Positions 1 through 8,424 of a stretch of 64,000 bases of DNA are shown here, in pieces; the stretch's first letter is position 1, and each line of letters begins with the position of its first letter. The DNA comes from Undibacterium sp. (GTDB lineage Bacteria > Pseudomonadota > Gammaproteobacteria > Burkholderiales > Burkholderiaceae_D). Under the pieces are notes generated by a model that was not told the origin of the DNA, did no database searches, and saw nothing but the letters and a program-made list of their open reading frames with translations. The translations under genes were made by a program, and so were the position numbers. Where the stretch lies: the NCBI RefSeq assembly GCF_030651495.1, contig NZ_JAUSFI010000023.1:60844-124843 (forward strand), in the 5' to 3' direction.

Positions 1-308
1 TGATCGCCGGGTTTTAATAAGGCCAGCAAGGTGGTGGTGATGGCCGACAAGCCCGACGGCGTCAGCAGGCAGGTGGCGGCGCCTTCGGCCGCGCACAGGG
101 CATGCTCCAGCGCATGGGTGGTCTCGTTGCCATGGCGGCCATAGATGCCGCGCGTACCAGTGGCTTGATTCAGGGCGGCGACATTCGGAAACAACATGGT
201 CGAGGCGCGGATCACCGGCGGATTCACCGGTCCGCTATGGGCTTTGCCCTTGCGCCCGGCGTGGGTCAGCAGGGTTTCGGTTTGCCATAGTGCGTTTTGC
301 TTGCTCAT
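1..308 (-). CDS. metC: Cystathionine beta-lyase (N-terminal part; runs off the window)
   Basis: PLP-dependent Cys/Met-metabolism family enzyme expected to cleave cystathionine to homocysteine, pyruvate and ammonia in methionine biosynthesis. Only the first ~102 codons are present, read from the ATG at 306-308 toward the left edge with no stop. Visible family features are the N-terminal TLLTHAGRKG stretch, the NPPVIRAST segment, the phosphate/substrate motif YGRHGNETTHALE and the glycine-rich PSGLSAI segment before the cofactor site. It is divergent from an Lrp-type regulator that may control it. A related gamma-lyase or another trans-sulfuration enzyme cannot be excluded without the C-terminal half. 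Confidence 0.85.
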   Translation of the reverse strand, partial: MSKQNALWQTETLLTHAGRKGKAHSGPVNPPVIRASTMLFPNVAALNQATGTRGIYGRHGNETTHALEHALCAAEGAATCLLTPSGLSAITTTLLALLKPGD

Positions 309-443
309 GTCGCTTCCTTCGATAGTGGCGCAGCTCAGGTGCCGCTGGTGAACTTCATCGTAGCAAAACAGGGATGAAATTTTTTACTAAAGATGATCGT
401 AATTTTCATGAATATGAGAATATTTTTCTATAAAATAGACTTT
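309..443. promoter_or_regulatory. Divergent control region between metC and the Lrp-type gene
   Basis: The 135 bp between the two divergent start codons are strongly AT-rich from about 375 to 440, unlike the flanking genes. The stretch TTTTCATGAATATGAGAA near 402-419 is an imperfect dyad of the kind Lrp/AsnC proteins bind. That assignment is inference from position and shape only. Confidence 0.35.
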
Positions 444-923
444 ATGGATAAAAAAGATATCGATATATTGGCTATTTTGCAAAAAGACGCCTCTATCGCC
501 CTGGCTGACCTGGCGCAGGCCGTGCATTTGTCGGTGACGCCTTGCTGGCGGCGGGTGCAAAGATTGCAGGATGATGGTGTAATTCGGCAACAGGTGGTGT
601 TGTGTGACCCGAATAAGCTGAACCTGGGCCTGACCGTGATGGTGGCGCTGAAAGCGGCGCAGCATAACGAGGCCTGGATGCAGCGCTTCATCAGCGGGGT
701 AAGAGATATCCCCGAGATCGTCGAGATTTTCCGCATGAGCGGCGATATCGATTACCTGCTGAAAATCCATGTGCCGGATATGGCCGGTTTTGATGTGGCG
801 TATAAAAAACTGATCCGGGTCGCCGATCTGCAGGACGTGAGCTCCAGTTTTGTCATGGAAGTGATCAAGTGCACGACCGCCTTGCCGTTGGATTATGCCG
901 TGTTAAAAACCAGTAAAGTGTAA
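444..923 (+). CDS. Lrp/AsnC family transcriptional regulator
   Basis: A 159-residue regulator with the classical Lrp layout: an N-terminal winged helix-turn-helix (DKKDIDILAILQKDASIAL then LSVTPCWRRVQRLQDDGVI, about residues 2-50) and a C-terminal RAM/ACT-like ligand and oligomerisation domain containing the conserved MSGDIDYLLKIHVPD. The open frame extends upstream to 393, but the family begins at MDKKDIDIL, so the ATG at 444 is chosen; no strong ribosome-binding site precedes it. Divergent to metC, it probably senses an amino acid and controls that gene. The closest subfamily is the short AsnC/Lrp group often found beside sulfur amino-acid lyases. Confidence 0.88.
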   Translation: MDKKDIDILAILQKDASIALADLAQAVHLSVTPCWRRVQRLQDDGVIRQQVVLCDPNKLNLGLTVMVALKAAQHNEAWMQRFISGVRDIPEIVEIFRMSGDIDYLLKIHVPDMAGFDVAYKKLIRVADLQDVSSSFVMEVIKCTTALPLDYAVLKTSKV

Positions 924-935
924 TCAGTAAAGTTA

Positions 936-1016
936 ATACTCCCCTCTAGTATATTTTGTTGACGCAATCAGCATATGCGCTAGTGATGGTGTTTTTTATA
1001 AAAATAAGGGGAGTAT
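936..1016 (+). repeat. ATACTCCCC/GGGGAGTAT-ended repeat, copy A
   Basis: An 81-bp AT-rich intergenic element with 9-bp perfect terminal inverted repeats (ATACTCCCC at 936-944, GGGGAGTAT at 1008-1016). Inside are a short hairpin (ATACT/AGTAT) at the left end and ACGCAATC...ATATGCGC. It closely resembles 37814-37892 read on the other strand and partly resembles 11819-11899. It lies between the Lrp-type gene and the AEC carrier. It has no coding capacity. Confidence 0.7.
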
Positions 1017-1049
1017 GTCTCCCCGCCTAGCATTGAGCGAGAACCTGGC

Positions 1050-1958
1050 GTGGAAATTTTAGAACGTATCATTGCGATTATCCTGCCGGTTTTTATCATC
1101 ATCGGCCTCGGCTATGGCTATGCGCGCTACAAGGGCGCCGGCGTCAAGGCCGACATGGTGGCGGTGAATCGCGTCAGCATGGATGTGCTGTGTCCCTTGC
1201 TGGTGTTTACCGCTTTGGCCGGCAAGGATTTTGATGTCGGGCAAAATGCCTGGCTGATCCTGGCTGGCGCCTTGATTGCCTTGGGCTCTGGCTTGCTGGC
1301 GTGGCCGGTGGCGCGCTTGTTGGGCTATGACGTGCGCAGTTTTGTGCCGCCGATGATGTATAACAATTGCGGCAACATGGGCTTGCCGCTGGCGGCGCTG
1401 GCATTTGGCGCGAATGGCTTGTCGGCCGCGGTGGCCTTGTTCATGGCTTGCAATCTGGTGTATTTCACGGTCGGGATCAAGATCATCCAGAAAGGCCATC
1501 CGGACCATCAGGATGGCTCGCTGAAGTTTTTGCTTAGCCCGATGATGCTGGCTATGATCGCAGGGATGGCGTTTGCTTTGCTGCACTGGCATTTGCCGCC
1601 ATTTTTATTTGTCGCGCTGAAGATGCTGGGCGATGCCTGCATCCCCATCATGTTGTTTGCGCTCGGCGTGCGCTTGCTGGACATTAATTTTTCCAGCTGG
1701 CGCATCGGCGTGGTGGGCGCCATCGTGTGTCCGCTGGCCGGTTTGATGGTGGCCGCATTGCTCGATGGCGTGCTGCCTTTGAACGCCAGCCAGCGCGGCC
1801 AGATGTATTTGTTTGCCGCGCTGCCGCCGGCGGTGTTTTGCTTTATGGTGGCCGAGCAGTACCAGCAGGAACCGGATAAGGTCGCATCCATCGTTTTGCT
1901 CGGCAATCTGGCAGCGCTGTTGTTTGTGCCTGTGGGCTTGTGGCTGGGTTTACGCTAA
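1050..1958 (+). CDS. AEC family transporter (auxin efflux/malonate carrier type)
   Basis: A 302-residue integral membrane protein with about ten hydrophobic segments in two halves, beginning IIAIILPVFIIIGLGYGYARY. The conserved mid-protein segment MMYNNCGNMGLPLAALAFG, containing the N-x-G-x-x-G-L-P pattern, is diagnostic of the AEC family. The family exports or exchanges small organic anions such as malonate, or auxin in plants; the substrate here is unknown. The start is GTG at 1050, with a GAG-rich stretch upstream. It stands alone downstream of repeat copy A and upstream of an acyltransferase on the same strand. Confidence 0.85.
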   Translation: MEILERIIAIILPVFIIIGLGYGYARYKGAGVKADMVAVNRVSMDVLCPLLVFTALAGKDFDVGQNAWLILAGALIALGSGLLAWPVARLLGYDVRSFVPPMMYNNCGNMGLPLAALAFGANGLSAAVALFMACNLVYFTVGIKIIQKGHPDHQDGSLKFLLSPMMLAMIAGMAFALLHWHLPPFLFVALKMLGDACIPIMLFALGVRLLDINFSSWRIGVVGAIVCPLAGLMVAALLDGVLPLNASQRGQMYLFAALPPAVFCFMVAEQYQQEPDKVASIVLLGNLAALLFVPVGLWLGLR

Positions 1959-2109
1959 TGGCCAATCATCGCACTTCCTGAATTTCAGGTTCACAAGGGA
2001 ATGCGACCTACAGCAGATGCTTACGCATGATTATGCGGTGTTATACTTATGTAAATATTTTGATAGGGATAGCCTGATCTTATCGTCTTAAATATCTACC
2101 TATTTATCC

Positions 2110-4083
2110 ATGCCGATGCCAAAACCAGAAAACTCTCCCTCGCGTTTCCGAACCGACATTAACGGCCTGCGCGCCTGGGCGGTCGTGGCCGTTATCTTGT
2201 ACCATTTTGGCGTGCGCGGTTTTAGCGGCGGTTTTGTCGGCGTCGACATTTTCTTTGTCATCTCAGGGTTCCTGATGACCGGCATCGTCGTGAAGGGATT
2301 GGAACAGGGGCGTTTTTCGCTGATCGAGTTTTACCTGGCAAGGGCCAGGCGCATATTGCCGGCCTTGCTGGCCCTATGCGCCATCTTGCTCGCCTTGGGC
2401 TGGTTTTTGTTGATGCCGCCGGATTACCAGATGCTGAGCACGCACGCCATCGCCAGCCTGCTGTTCTTGTCGAATCTCAAGTATTGGGACGAGGCGGGCT
2501 ATTTTGATCTGGCTTCGCATGAAAAGTGGCTGCTGCATACCTGGTCGCTGTCGGTGGAGTGGCAATTTTATTTACTCTTGCCGCTATTTTTATGGGCCGC
2601 GTGGCGCCTCTTGCCAGGCCGCAGCGTGCAGGCATGGAGCCTCTTTTGCGGCCTGCTGATGTCACTCGCCGCATCAATGCTGGTCACGGCAAGCCATCCG
2701 GTCAGCGCTTTTTTTATGCTGCATACCCGCGCATGGGAGATGCTCGCGGGTGGACTGGTTTTTATGCTGGCACCACGTGTCAGCTTTACGCCGCAGCATC
2801 GCCGCTGGTTGGAAACCCTGGGGTTTCTGCTGATTTTAGTATCCGTGGCGGTTTTTGACAAAAGCACAGCGTGGCCAGGTTGGCGCGCTGCGCTCCCCGT
2901 CGCGGCGGCCATGATGGTATTGCTGGCCAATCGCGTCTCGTTGTGGAGCAATAGCAAGCCGGCGCAATGGCTGGGAGACCGTTCCTATTCACTCTATCTG
3001 TGGCACTGGCCGGTCTGTGTCGCGCTGGTGTATGCCGAATTGCAAGTGCTGCCGCTGGCCATCGCCGGTGGCATGCTATTTACGCTGGTTCTTGGCGATT
3101 TGTCCTATCGCTGGATAGAAAATCCTACGCGCAGACTGCTGGGGCGGGGAAGTTCTTTTCAGGGTGCCGGTGCGCTGCTGCTGGCCTCGATCCTGGTGTT
3201 GATCCCTGCGACGCTAGTCCGGGAACAGGAAGGTGTCAATGGACGATTCGCTCCCGAGCTTGAGCTTGCCGCTGCCGAAGCGCACAACGCAAATCCGCGT
3301 CGCGCAGAATGCCACGCACATAAAGGCAAGGAGTCTCCATCCTGCGTTTATGGCGGGCATGACTGGAAGCTGATCGTTGCTGGAGACAGTCACGCGGGAA
3401 CCATCGTTTCTGCTGTTGCGCAAGCCTACCCTTTGGGTAACGCCGGCGTGGTTCAATGGACTTATAGCGGCTGCGCATTTGTGCTTGGTATGAAGCACCT
3501 ACCCAGTCTGGCCGGCGCAGAAAAGGAATATCAATGTACCGAGTTTATTGTCTGGGCCAAATCTCGCCTGGATGTCTTGCCCGGCAATCTGCCGTTAGTG
3601 ATTGTGAACCGCTATCCCGCGGCGGCCGTTGCTCGAAATGAGATGACGTTGCCAGCGCCAGAAGTGTATTTTTCAAAAAGGTATACCAGCGCAACGCCTG
3701 AATTTTTTACTGAGTTTGCGCATCACATTACGCGTTCTTCTTGCGAATTGGCCAAGCGCCGCCCGGTTTACCTGGTGCGTCCGTTACCTGAGATGGACGT
3801 GGATGTGCCGCGGATGCAGTCAAGACGGATGGCGTTTGGCCTGGCATCGGATATCTCTATTTCTATGCAACAGTATCGCGAGAGAAGTGCCTGGGTGTGG
3901 GCGGCGCAAGACGCCGCGCGTGCGCAGTGCGGCGTGCATATTCTTGATCCGCTGCCCTATCTTTGTCGCGATGGTCGCTGTTACGGCAGCAAGAATGGCA
4001 GGCCGCTGTATCATGATGACAATCATCTCAGCGAATTCGGTAACAAACTATTGCTACCGATGTTTGCCGAGGTGTTCCGCTAA
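2110..4083 (+). CDS. OafA/YrhL-type membrane acyltransferase with SGNH domain
   Basis: A 657-residue two-part enzyme. Residues ~10-350 are the acyltransferase-3 membrane domain: it starts RTDINGLRAWAVVAVILYHF with the catalytic-type histidine, then GVDIFFVISGFLMTG and the SLSVEWQFYLLLP motif, with about ten membrane segments. Residues ~430-657 are a periplasmic SGNH hydrolase-like domain with VAGDSHAGT holding the serine and DDNHLSEFG near the C-terminus holding the Asp/His pair. Such proteins O-acetylate lipopolysaccharide O-antigen, exopolysaccharide or peptidoglycan, with SGNH passing the acyl group to sugar. No polysaccharide genes are adjacent, so the acceptor is unknown. Confidence 0.9.
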   Translation: MPMPKPENSPSRFRTDINGLRAWAVVAVILYHFGVRGFSGGFVGVDIFFVISGFLMTGIVVKGLEQGRFSLIEFYLARARRILPALLALCAILLALGWFLLMPPDYQMLSTHAIASLLFLSNLKYWDEAGYFDLASHEKWLLHTWSLSVEWQFYLLLPLFLWAAWRLLPGRSVQAWSLFCGLLMSLAASMLVTASHPVSAFFMLHTRAWEMLAGGLVFMLAPRVSFTPQHRRWLETLGFLLILVSVAVFDKSTAWPGWRAALPVAAAMMVLLANRVSLWSNSKPAQWLGDRSYSLYLWHWPVCVALVYAELQVLPLAIAGGMLFTLVLGDLSYRWIENPTRRLLGRGSSFQGAGALLLASILVLIPATLVREQEGVNGRFAPELELAAAEAHNANPRRAECHAHKGKESPSCVYGGHDWKLIVAGDSHAGTIVSAVAQAYPLGNAGVVQWTYSGCAFVLGMKHLPSLAGAEKEYQCTEFIVWAKSRLDVLPGNLPLVIVNRYPAAAVARNEMTLPAPEVYFSKRYTSATPEFFTEFAHHITRSSCELAKRRPVYLVRPLPEMDVDVPRMQSRRMAFGLASDISISMQQYRERSAWVWAAQDAARAQCGVHILDPLPYLCRDGRCYGSKNGRPLYHDDNHLSEFGNKLLLPMFAEVFR

Positions 4084-4180
4084 TTGTCATGCCCGGCAAA
4101 ACTGCTGATACAGCGCCGAAAATACAGCGTATCCGTGCTTTGTACTCCGCTCGCAGATGGCCTGATATTTGCAATTAACT

Positions 4181-5416
4181 TTATTTGGTACGCACGATAA
4201 GACTGCTATTGGCATCTTCTTTGTAGACGTAATTCACTTTACCTTTGTGAACCTCGCCTATGACCAGCATATTCATGCCGATCGCTTCATGGTCAGTTTT
4301 AGAAAATGGTTTTTTATAGCGCGAGATCACAGTCGAGGTCGCTTCATATTTCATGTCCTCCAATGCCTCACGGATTTTGCTGCCGTCGGTGGAGTTGGCC
4401 TGCATTAACGCCAGAGTCAGCAGGCGCAAAGCATCATAGGTTTGTGCCGCCGCGACCGCTGACGGCATCTGGCTGACATTGTTAATTTTATAGTAGCTTA
4501 AGGTAAAGGCACTGCTGCGGCTGCTGGAAGTGTTTTCAATAAAGGTGAGCGGCATTCTTGCTCCTTCGCCGTTGGCACCGGATAAATCCATAAAACTTTT
4601 GTGCGACAAGGTCCAGGAGCCAGCGAGCGGAATAGTCAGTTTAAGCTTTTTCATACTGTTTGCCACCATGGCAGCTTCATTGCTCAGGCAGTACAGGATA
4701 ATGACCTGCGCGCCAGCCTGGCTGGCCTTGTTGAGTTGTGCGCTCATATCATGATCTCCAACTTTAAAGCTCTCCACCGCCAATGCTTGAATTTTGCGTT
4801 TTTGCAGTTCGGCGAGTAATCCTTGTTTGCCAAATTGGCCGTAGGGGCTGTCGTCATGCAGTATGGCGATATTCGTCAGTTTTCGCTTGTCGATCACATC
4901 ATTGAGGATGGCGATCGGTTGCAGTTCATCACTTGCCGCGACCCGGAAAATATAACTGGTCGCTTGCGCTGGGGGCATGAATTGCTTGGTGACATTGACC
5001 CCGGTTGCTGCACTGACGATCAGCGGTATTTTGGCGTCCTGAAAGATTTTTGAAGAAGGAATCGCAACACCGGTATTGGCAAAACCGACTGCCGCAATCA
5101 CTTTCTCTTTTTCCACCAGATCTCTGGCCATATTCACGCCGACTTCCGGCTTGGCCTGATCATCGCGCTCGATCAGTTCGATACGTCGTCCGAGTACGCC
5201 GCCAATCTGGTTGATGTCATGCAGAAAAACACGCGCGCCGCCACGTATGCTTTCGCCCATGTCGCTAGAGGATTTTCCGGTAAAAGGACCGATGATACCA
5301 ATTTTGATGGTCGGCTCTTCTGCGTGAGCAAACAGCGTGGTAAACATGAATGAAGCCAAGAATAAACTCAGGAATGATCTTGGAAGTACGTTGCCTGGTG
5401 GTAGCGAAATGCGCAT
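4181..5416 (-). CDS. Branched-chain amino-acid type ABC substrate-binding protein
   Basis: A periplasmic binding protein of the LivK/Leu-Ile-Val class (type I fold, ~411 residues). A signal peptide (FLSLFLASFMFTTLFAHA) is followed by mature EEPTIKIGIIGPFTGKSS, the typical family start; VGFANTGVAIPSSKIF and AQTYDALRLL are also typical. The frame is open to 5476, but the ATG at 5416 puts the signal peptide correctly and has AGAGA upstream. No permease or ATPase gene is nearby, so it is an orphan that may serve a transporter encoded elsewhere or a sensory role. Substrate cannot be told from sequence. Confidence 0.85.
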   Translation of the reverse strand: MRISLPPGNVLPRSFLSLFLASFMFTTLFAHAEEPTIKIGIIGPFTGKSSSDMGESIRGGARVFLHDINQIGGVLGRRIELIERDDQAKPEVGVNMARDLVEKEKVIAAVGFANTGVAIPSSKIFQDAKIPLIVSAATGVNVTKQFMPPAQATSYIFRVAASDELQPIAILNDVIDKRKLTNIAILHDDSPYGQFGKQGLLAELQKRKIQALAVESFKVGDHDMSAQLNKASQAGAQVIILYCLSNEAAMVANSMKKLKLTIPLAGSWTLSHKSFMDLSGANGEGARMPLTFIENTSSSRSSAFTLSYYKINNVSQMPSAVAAAQTYDALRLLTLALMQANSTDGSKIREALEDMKYEATSTVISRYKKPFSKTDHEAIGMNMLVIGEVHKGKVNYVYKEDANSSLIVRTK

Positions 5417-5512
5417 GGTAGTCTCTGTTGTCGTTATCGTGGCACGAACCATAAACTGACATGCCATAGCTGTCAATTACTATTCAGCAACAAAAAATGC
5501 ATCATTACGCCT

Positions 5513-6292
5513 TCAAGGCCGAAAGCGGTAATGCTCTTGGGTAAACAGATCAATGCCACATTGCAGATTTTCTATCCAGTCTAAAAATGCCGGTATTGCT
5601 GCGCCTGTCAGATAGCGGCCATGCTGTGGTACCAGCATGCTGATATCCATTTGCCGGACCATATTGACCCAAAAACGGCAGACCTTGTTCGAGACCATAT
5701 AGCGCCTGTGGAAGCCGCTCATGGTGTGTAACTGCGCATAAAATTCATCTTTACTGCTGATCGGTTTGGTAATTTCATCCGCATGCACCATGGAGGCACC
5801 CATGTCGCCAGAAAACAAGATTTTTGAAGTGGAATCGTAAAACTGAAAATTGCCTTCTGCGTGCAGAAAATGGGCTGGTATGGCGTGGATGATGGTATCG
5901 CGCATGACGACTGGCATGCCCTCATCAGGGATGCCGACAATGCGGCCATCCGCACGGTTCAGATTGCAAAAGTGAGGCACAAAGCGCGCCCACAATTGCG
6001 ATACATACAGCGTACATTCCGTGCTGAACAGCCATTTGTCGAGTGCGCCGATAATGTCAGGATCCTGGTGTGATGCAAACAGGTATTTGAGATTTTTTTT
6101 CGGCAAATACTTCTGCATTGCCAGTACCAGAGAGTTGTAAGTGATATTGCCGGAAGGGTCGATCAGCGCACCCTCGCCATCCGAAACAATCAGAAACTGG
6201 TTGGCCTGTACCGCTTCATCGCTGGCATCCTTGGCCAAATCATTAAACATAAGGCAAAGGTGTTTGCCATCGTTATAAAGTTCGATTGTCAC
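5513..6292 (-). CDS. Oxygen-binding di-iron protein (ODP), flavodiiron-like metallo-beta-lactamase fold
   Basis: A 259-residue metallo-beta-lactamase-fold protein of the flavodiiron (FprA/NorV) type but without the C-terminal flavodoxin domain. The predicted di-iron ligands are in family order: H75-x-D77-x-D79 (SHQDPDI; the usual glutamate is aspartate), H144 (HFLHAEGN), D163 (LFSGDMGA) and H224 (PQHGR). Stand-alone proteins of this type, the ODP group, bind O2 at a di-iron site and have been linked to oxygen sensing or scavenging; that role is inferred. It lies 96 bp upstream of the orphan binding protein on the same strand, so the two may be co-transcribed. Confidence 0.8.
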   Translation of the reverse strand: MTIELYNDGKHLCLMFNDLAKDASDEAVQANQFLIVSDGEGALIDPSGNITYNSLVLAMQKYLPKKNLKYLFASHQDPDIIGALDKWLFSTECTLYVSQLWARFVPHFCNLNRADGRIVGIPDEGMPVVMRDTIIHAIPAHFLHAEGNFQFYDSTSKILFSGDMGASMVHADEITKPISSKDEFYAQLHTMSGFHRRYMVSNKVCRFWVNMVRQMDISMLVPQHGRYLTGAAIPAFLDWIENLQCGIDLFTQEHYRFRP

Positions 6293-6473
6293 TTCCCACT
6301 CCCATTCATCACTTAGATTAACTATCTTTGTGCTGGATTTTAGGGGAGTTGAATTTAAGAAACTTGATATGAATCAGGGAAATATAAATGCAAATATAAA
6401 AAATATTGATTTTATTTAAAACTTGCTTGTTTTTGATTTTTTTCTTGCGCCGGCGCGCCTATTTGCTGTCGAG

Positions 6474-8225
6474 TTAATATCCTAACGTCTTGCCATCCGG
6501 ATTGCGCGGGTCCGAACAACCTTCAAAACCATCCGGCTTGATCTGTATGGTCTGGGTCCGTCCCATCGGTTTGACGACGGTAATGTGCTGACCTTTTTGC
6601 CGCAGCAAGGCTTGTGTATCAAGGCTGATGCCTTTTTCAATACGTAACTGATCTGGCTCCCATTGATGATGGATGCGCGGTGTCAGCGTCGCTTCCGCCA
6701 CGTTCATGTCGTGATCAATCACATTGAGGATAATTTGTAGCGTAGTCGTAATGATGCGGCTGCCACCCGGACTGCCGGTGGCCAGAAATGGCCGGCCATC
6801 CTTGAGGATAATGGTGGGCGACATCGAACTCAAGGGGCGCTTATTGGCCGCTATCGCATTGGCGTCGCCACCAATCAAGCCGAAGACATTGGGTACTCCC
6901 GCTTTGACAGAAAAATCATCCATCTCATTATTGAGCGTAATCCCCGTGCCGCTAGCGACGATGCCACTGCCGAACAGCAGGTTCAGGGTGTAGGTGGTTG
7001 CCACGACATTACCTTGCTGATCGGCCACTGAATAATGCGTGGTCTGGTCGCTTTCATACGGTTGTGGCTGCCCTGCCTTGATCTGGGCCGAGGGCGTGGC
7101 GTATTCCAGATTAATTTTTTTCCGCAATTCGTTCGCATAGTCACGCGAAGTCAGGCCTGCTACCGGCACTTTGGTAAAGTCAGGATCGCCTAAATATTCC
7201 GAGCGGTCCGCATAGGCCAGTTTCATGATTTCCGTCATCAGATGCAGGTTTTGCGCGCTATTGACACCTTGCTGCTTGAGCGGGTAAGCCTCCAGCATAT
7301 TGAGCATCTGGATGATATGCACCCCGCCCGAACTCGGTGGCGGCATAGCCATGACTTGATAGCCGCGATAATTGCCCTTGATCGGCTCGCGCTCGATCGC
7401 CTTGTAATTCTGTAGATCGGTCAGCGTCATCAAGCCTTGATGCGCCTGCATTTCAGCCACGATTTTCTTGGCAATAGCACCCTGATAAAAAGCGGAGGGC
7501 CCCTGTGCCGCAATCAGGCGCAAAGAATTCGCCAGGTCTTTCTGTACCAGTTTTTCACCTGCCTGCAGTGGCCTGGCGCCCTTGAAGAAAATGGCGCGGC
7601 TGGCGGGCCATTTTCCCAGATGATCGCGACTGGCGTCGAGCATCTCAGCCAGATGTGGGCTGACTTCAAATCCTTGTTCCGCCAATTTAATCGCGGGAGT
7701 GATTACCTCCTTTAATTTCATGCTGCCGTACTTATTCAGTGCCTGGGTCAAGCCGGCGATGGTTCCCGGCACGCCGACTGCCAGATGGGTGAAGATCGAT
7801 TGTCCGGGAATGACCTTGCCATTGGCATCCAAATACATATCGCGGCTGGCAGAGGAGGGTGCCATTTCGCGGAAATCGAGTGCCACATCTTTGCCACTTT
7901 TAGCATCATGGATCAGCATAAAGCCGCCGCCGCCAATATTGCCCGCGTTCGGCAGCACCACTGCCAGCGCGAAGCCGACCGCGACACTGGCATCGACCGC
8001 ATTGCCACCGCGCTTTAAAATATCCAGCCCCACCTGGCTGGCCAGCGCCTGCTCGGTCGCTACCATGCCGTGACGCGCCCGCACCGGGCTGACAATATCG
8101 TAACTGGTATCGTATTTAACCAGCGCAGTTTGTGCCGCAGTTTGCGCATGGGACGGCGTGAAGGCTAGGTTAAGCAGGAATATAAAAATGGGCAATGAGC
8201 GCGGTATTTTATGTGCTTGTGGCAT
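6474..8225 (-). CDS. ggt: Gamma-glutamyltransferase (periplasmic, self-processing)
   Basis: A 583-residue N-terminal nucleophile hydrolase that cleaves the gamma-glutamyl bond of glutathione. A Sec signal peptide (LPIFIFLLNLAFTPSHAQ) is followed by the large-subunit start VSPVRARHGMVATEQALAS. GGNAVDASVAVGFALAVVLP, GNIGGGGFML and DFREMAP are family blocks. The autocatalytic site is the second threonine of DQTTHYSVAD, dividing large and small subunits; downstream are NNEMDDFS, the SSMSPTI motif and a glycine pair (GSPGGSRIITT). The frame is open to 8258, but ATG 8225 with AAGG upstream fits the signal peptide. It supplies glutamate and Cys-Gly from glutathione. Confidence 0.93.
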   Translation of the reverse strand: MPQAHKIPRSLPIFIFLLNLAFTPSHAQTAAQTALVKYDTSYDIVSPVRARHGMVATEQALASQVGLDILKRGGNAVDASVAVGFALAVVLPNAGNIGGGGFMLIHDAKSGKDVALDFREMAPSSASRDMYLDANGKVIPGQSIFTHLAVGVPGTIAGLTQALNKYGSMKLKEVITPAIKLAEQGFEVSPHLAEMLDASRDHLGKWPASRAIFFKGARPLQAGEKLVQKDLANSLRLIAAQGPSAFYQGAIAKKIVAEMQAHQGLMTLTDLQNYKAIEREPIKGNYRGYQVMAMPPPSSGGVHIIQMLNMLEAYPLKQQGVNSAQNLHLMTEIMKLAYADRSEYLGDPDFTKVPVAGLTSRDYANELRKKINLEYATPSAQIKAGQPQPYESDQTTHYSVADQQGNVVATTYTLNLLFGSGIVASGTGITLNNEMDDFSVKAGVPNVFGLIGGDANAIAANKRPLSSMSPTIILKDGRPFLATGSPGGSRIITTTLQIILNVIDHDMNVAEATLTPRIHHQWEPDQLRIEKGISLDTQALLRQKGQHITVVKPMGRTQTIQIKPDGFEGCSDPRNPDGKTLGY

Positions 8226-8269
8226 TGTGGCGACCTTGGGTGATTGAGCGTAGCGCATTCTAGCAAGTA

Positions 8270-8373
8270 TAGGACTTAGGCAAAACCGCTCCAGCGTTGT
8301 TGCACTCGCCTTGTCGTACTAAAGTACTGTCTTCGGCGGTACGCCTAGCTGGAACATTTTTTCCTAAGTCCTA
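8270..8373. mobile_element. MITE-like element, copy 1 (104 bp, 5-bp target duplication)
   Basis: The terminal inverted repeats TAGGACTTAGG (8270-8280) and CCTAAGTCCTA (8363-8373) are perfect over 11 bp. The element is flanked on both sides by AAGTA (8265-8269 and 8374-8378), a 5-bp target-site duplication. Its core matches the element at 28856-29057, including the shared stretch AAAGTACTGTCTTCGGCGG. There is no open reading frame, so any movement would need a transposase elsewhere. It sits between ggt and the rplY terminator. Confidence 0.8.
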
Positions 8374-8381
8374 AAGTAAAC

Positions 8382-8411
8382 AAAAAAAGCCGCCCGAAGG
8401 CGGCTTTTTTT
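8382..8411 (-). terminator. Rho-independent terminator of rplY (bidirectional)
   Basis: The perfect hairpin GCCGCC-cgaa-GGCGGC is flanked by seven A and seven T, so it can terminate in both directions. It lies 13 bp beyond the rplY stop codon. Confidence 0.9.
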
Positions 8412-8424
8412 GTCACAACGAAGA

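Noticed and set aside
8270..8411. Treating the MITE and the adjacent hairpin as one long terminator
   Set aside because: The 5-bp target duplication ends at 8378, before the GCCGCC hairpin, so they are separate units.
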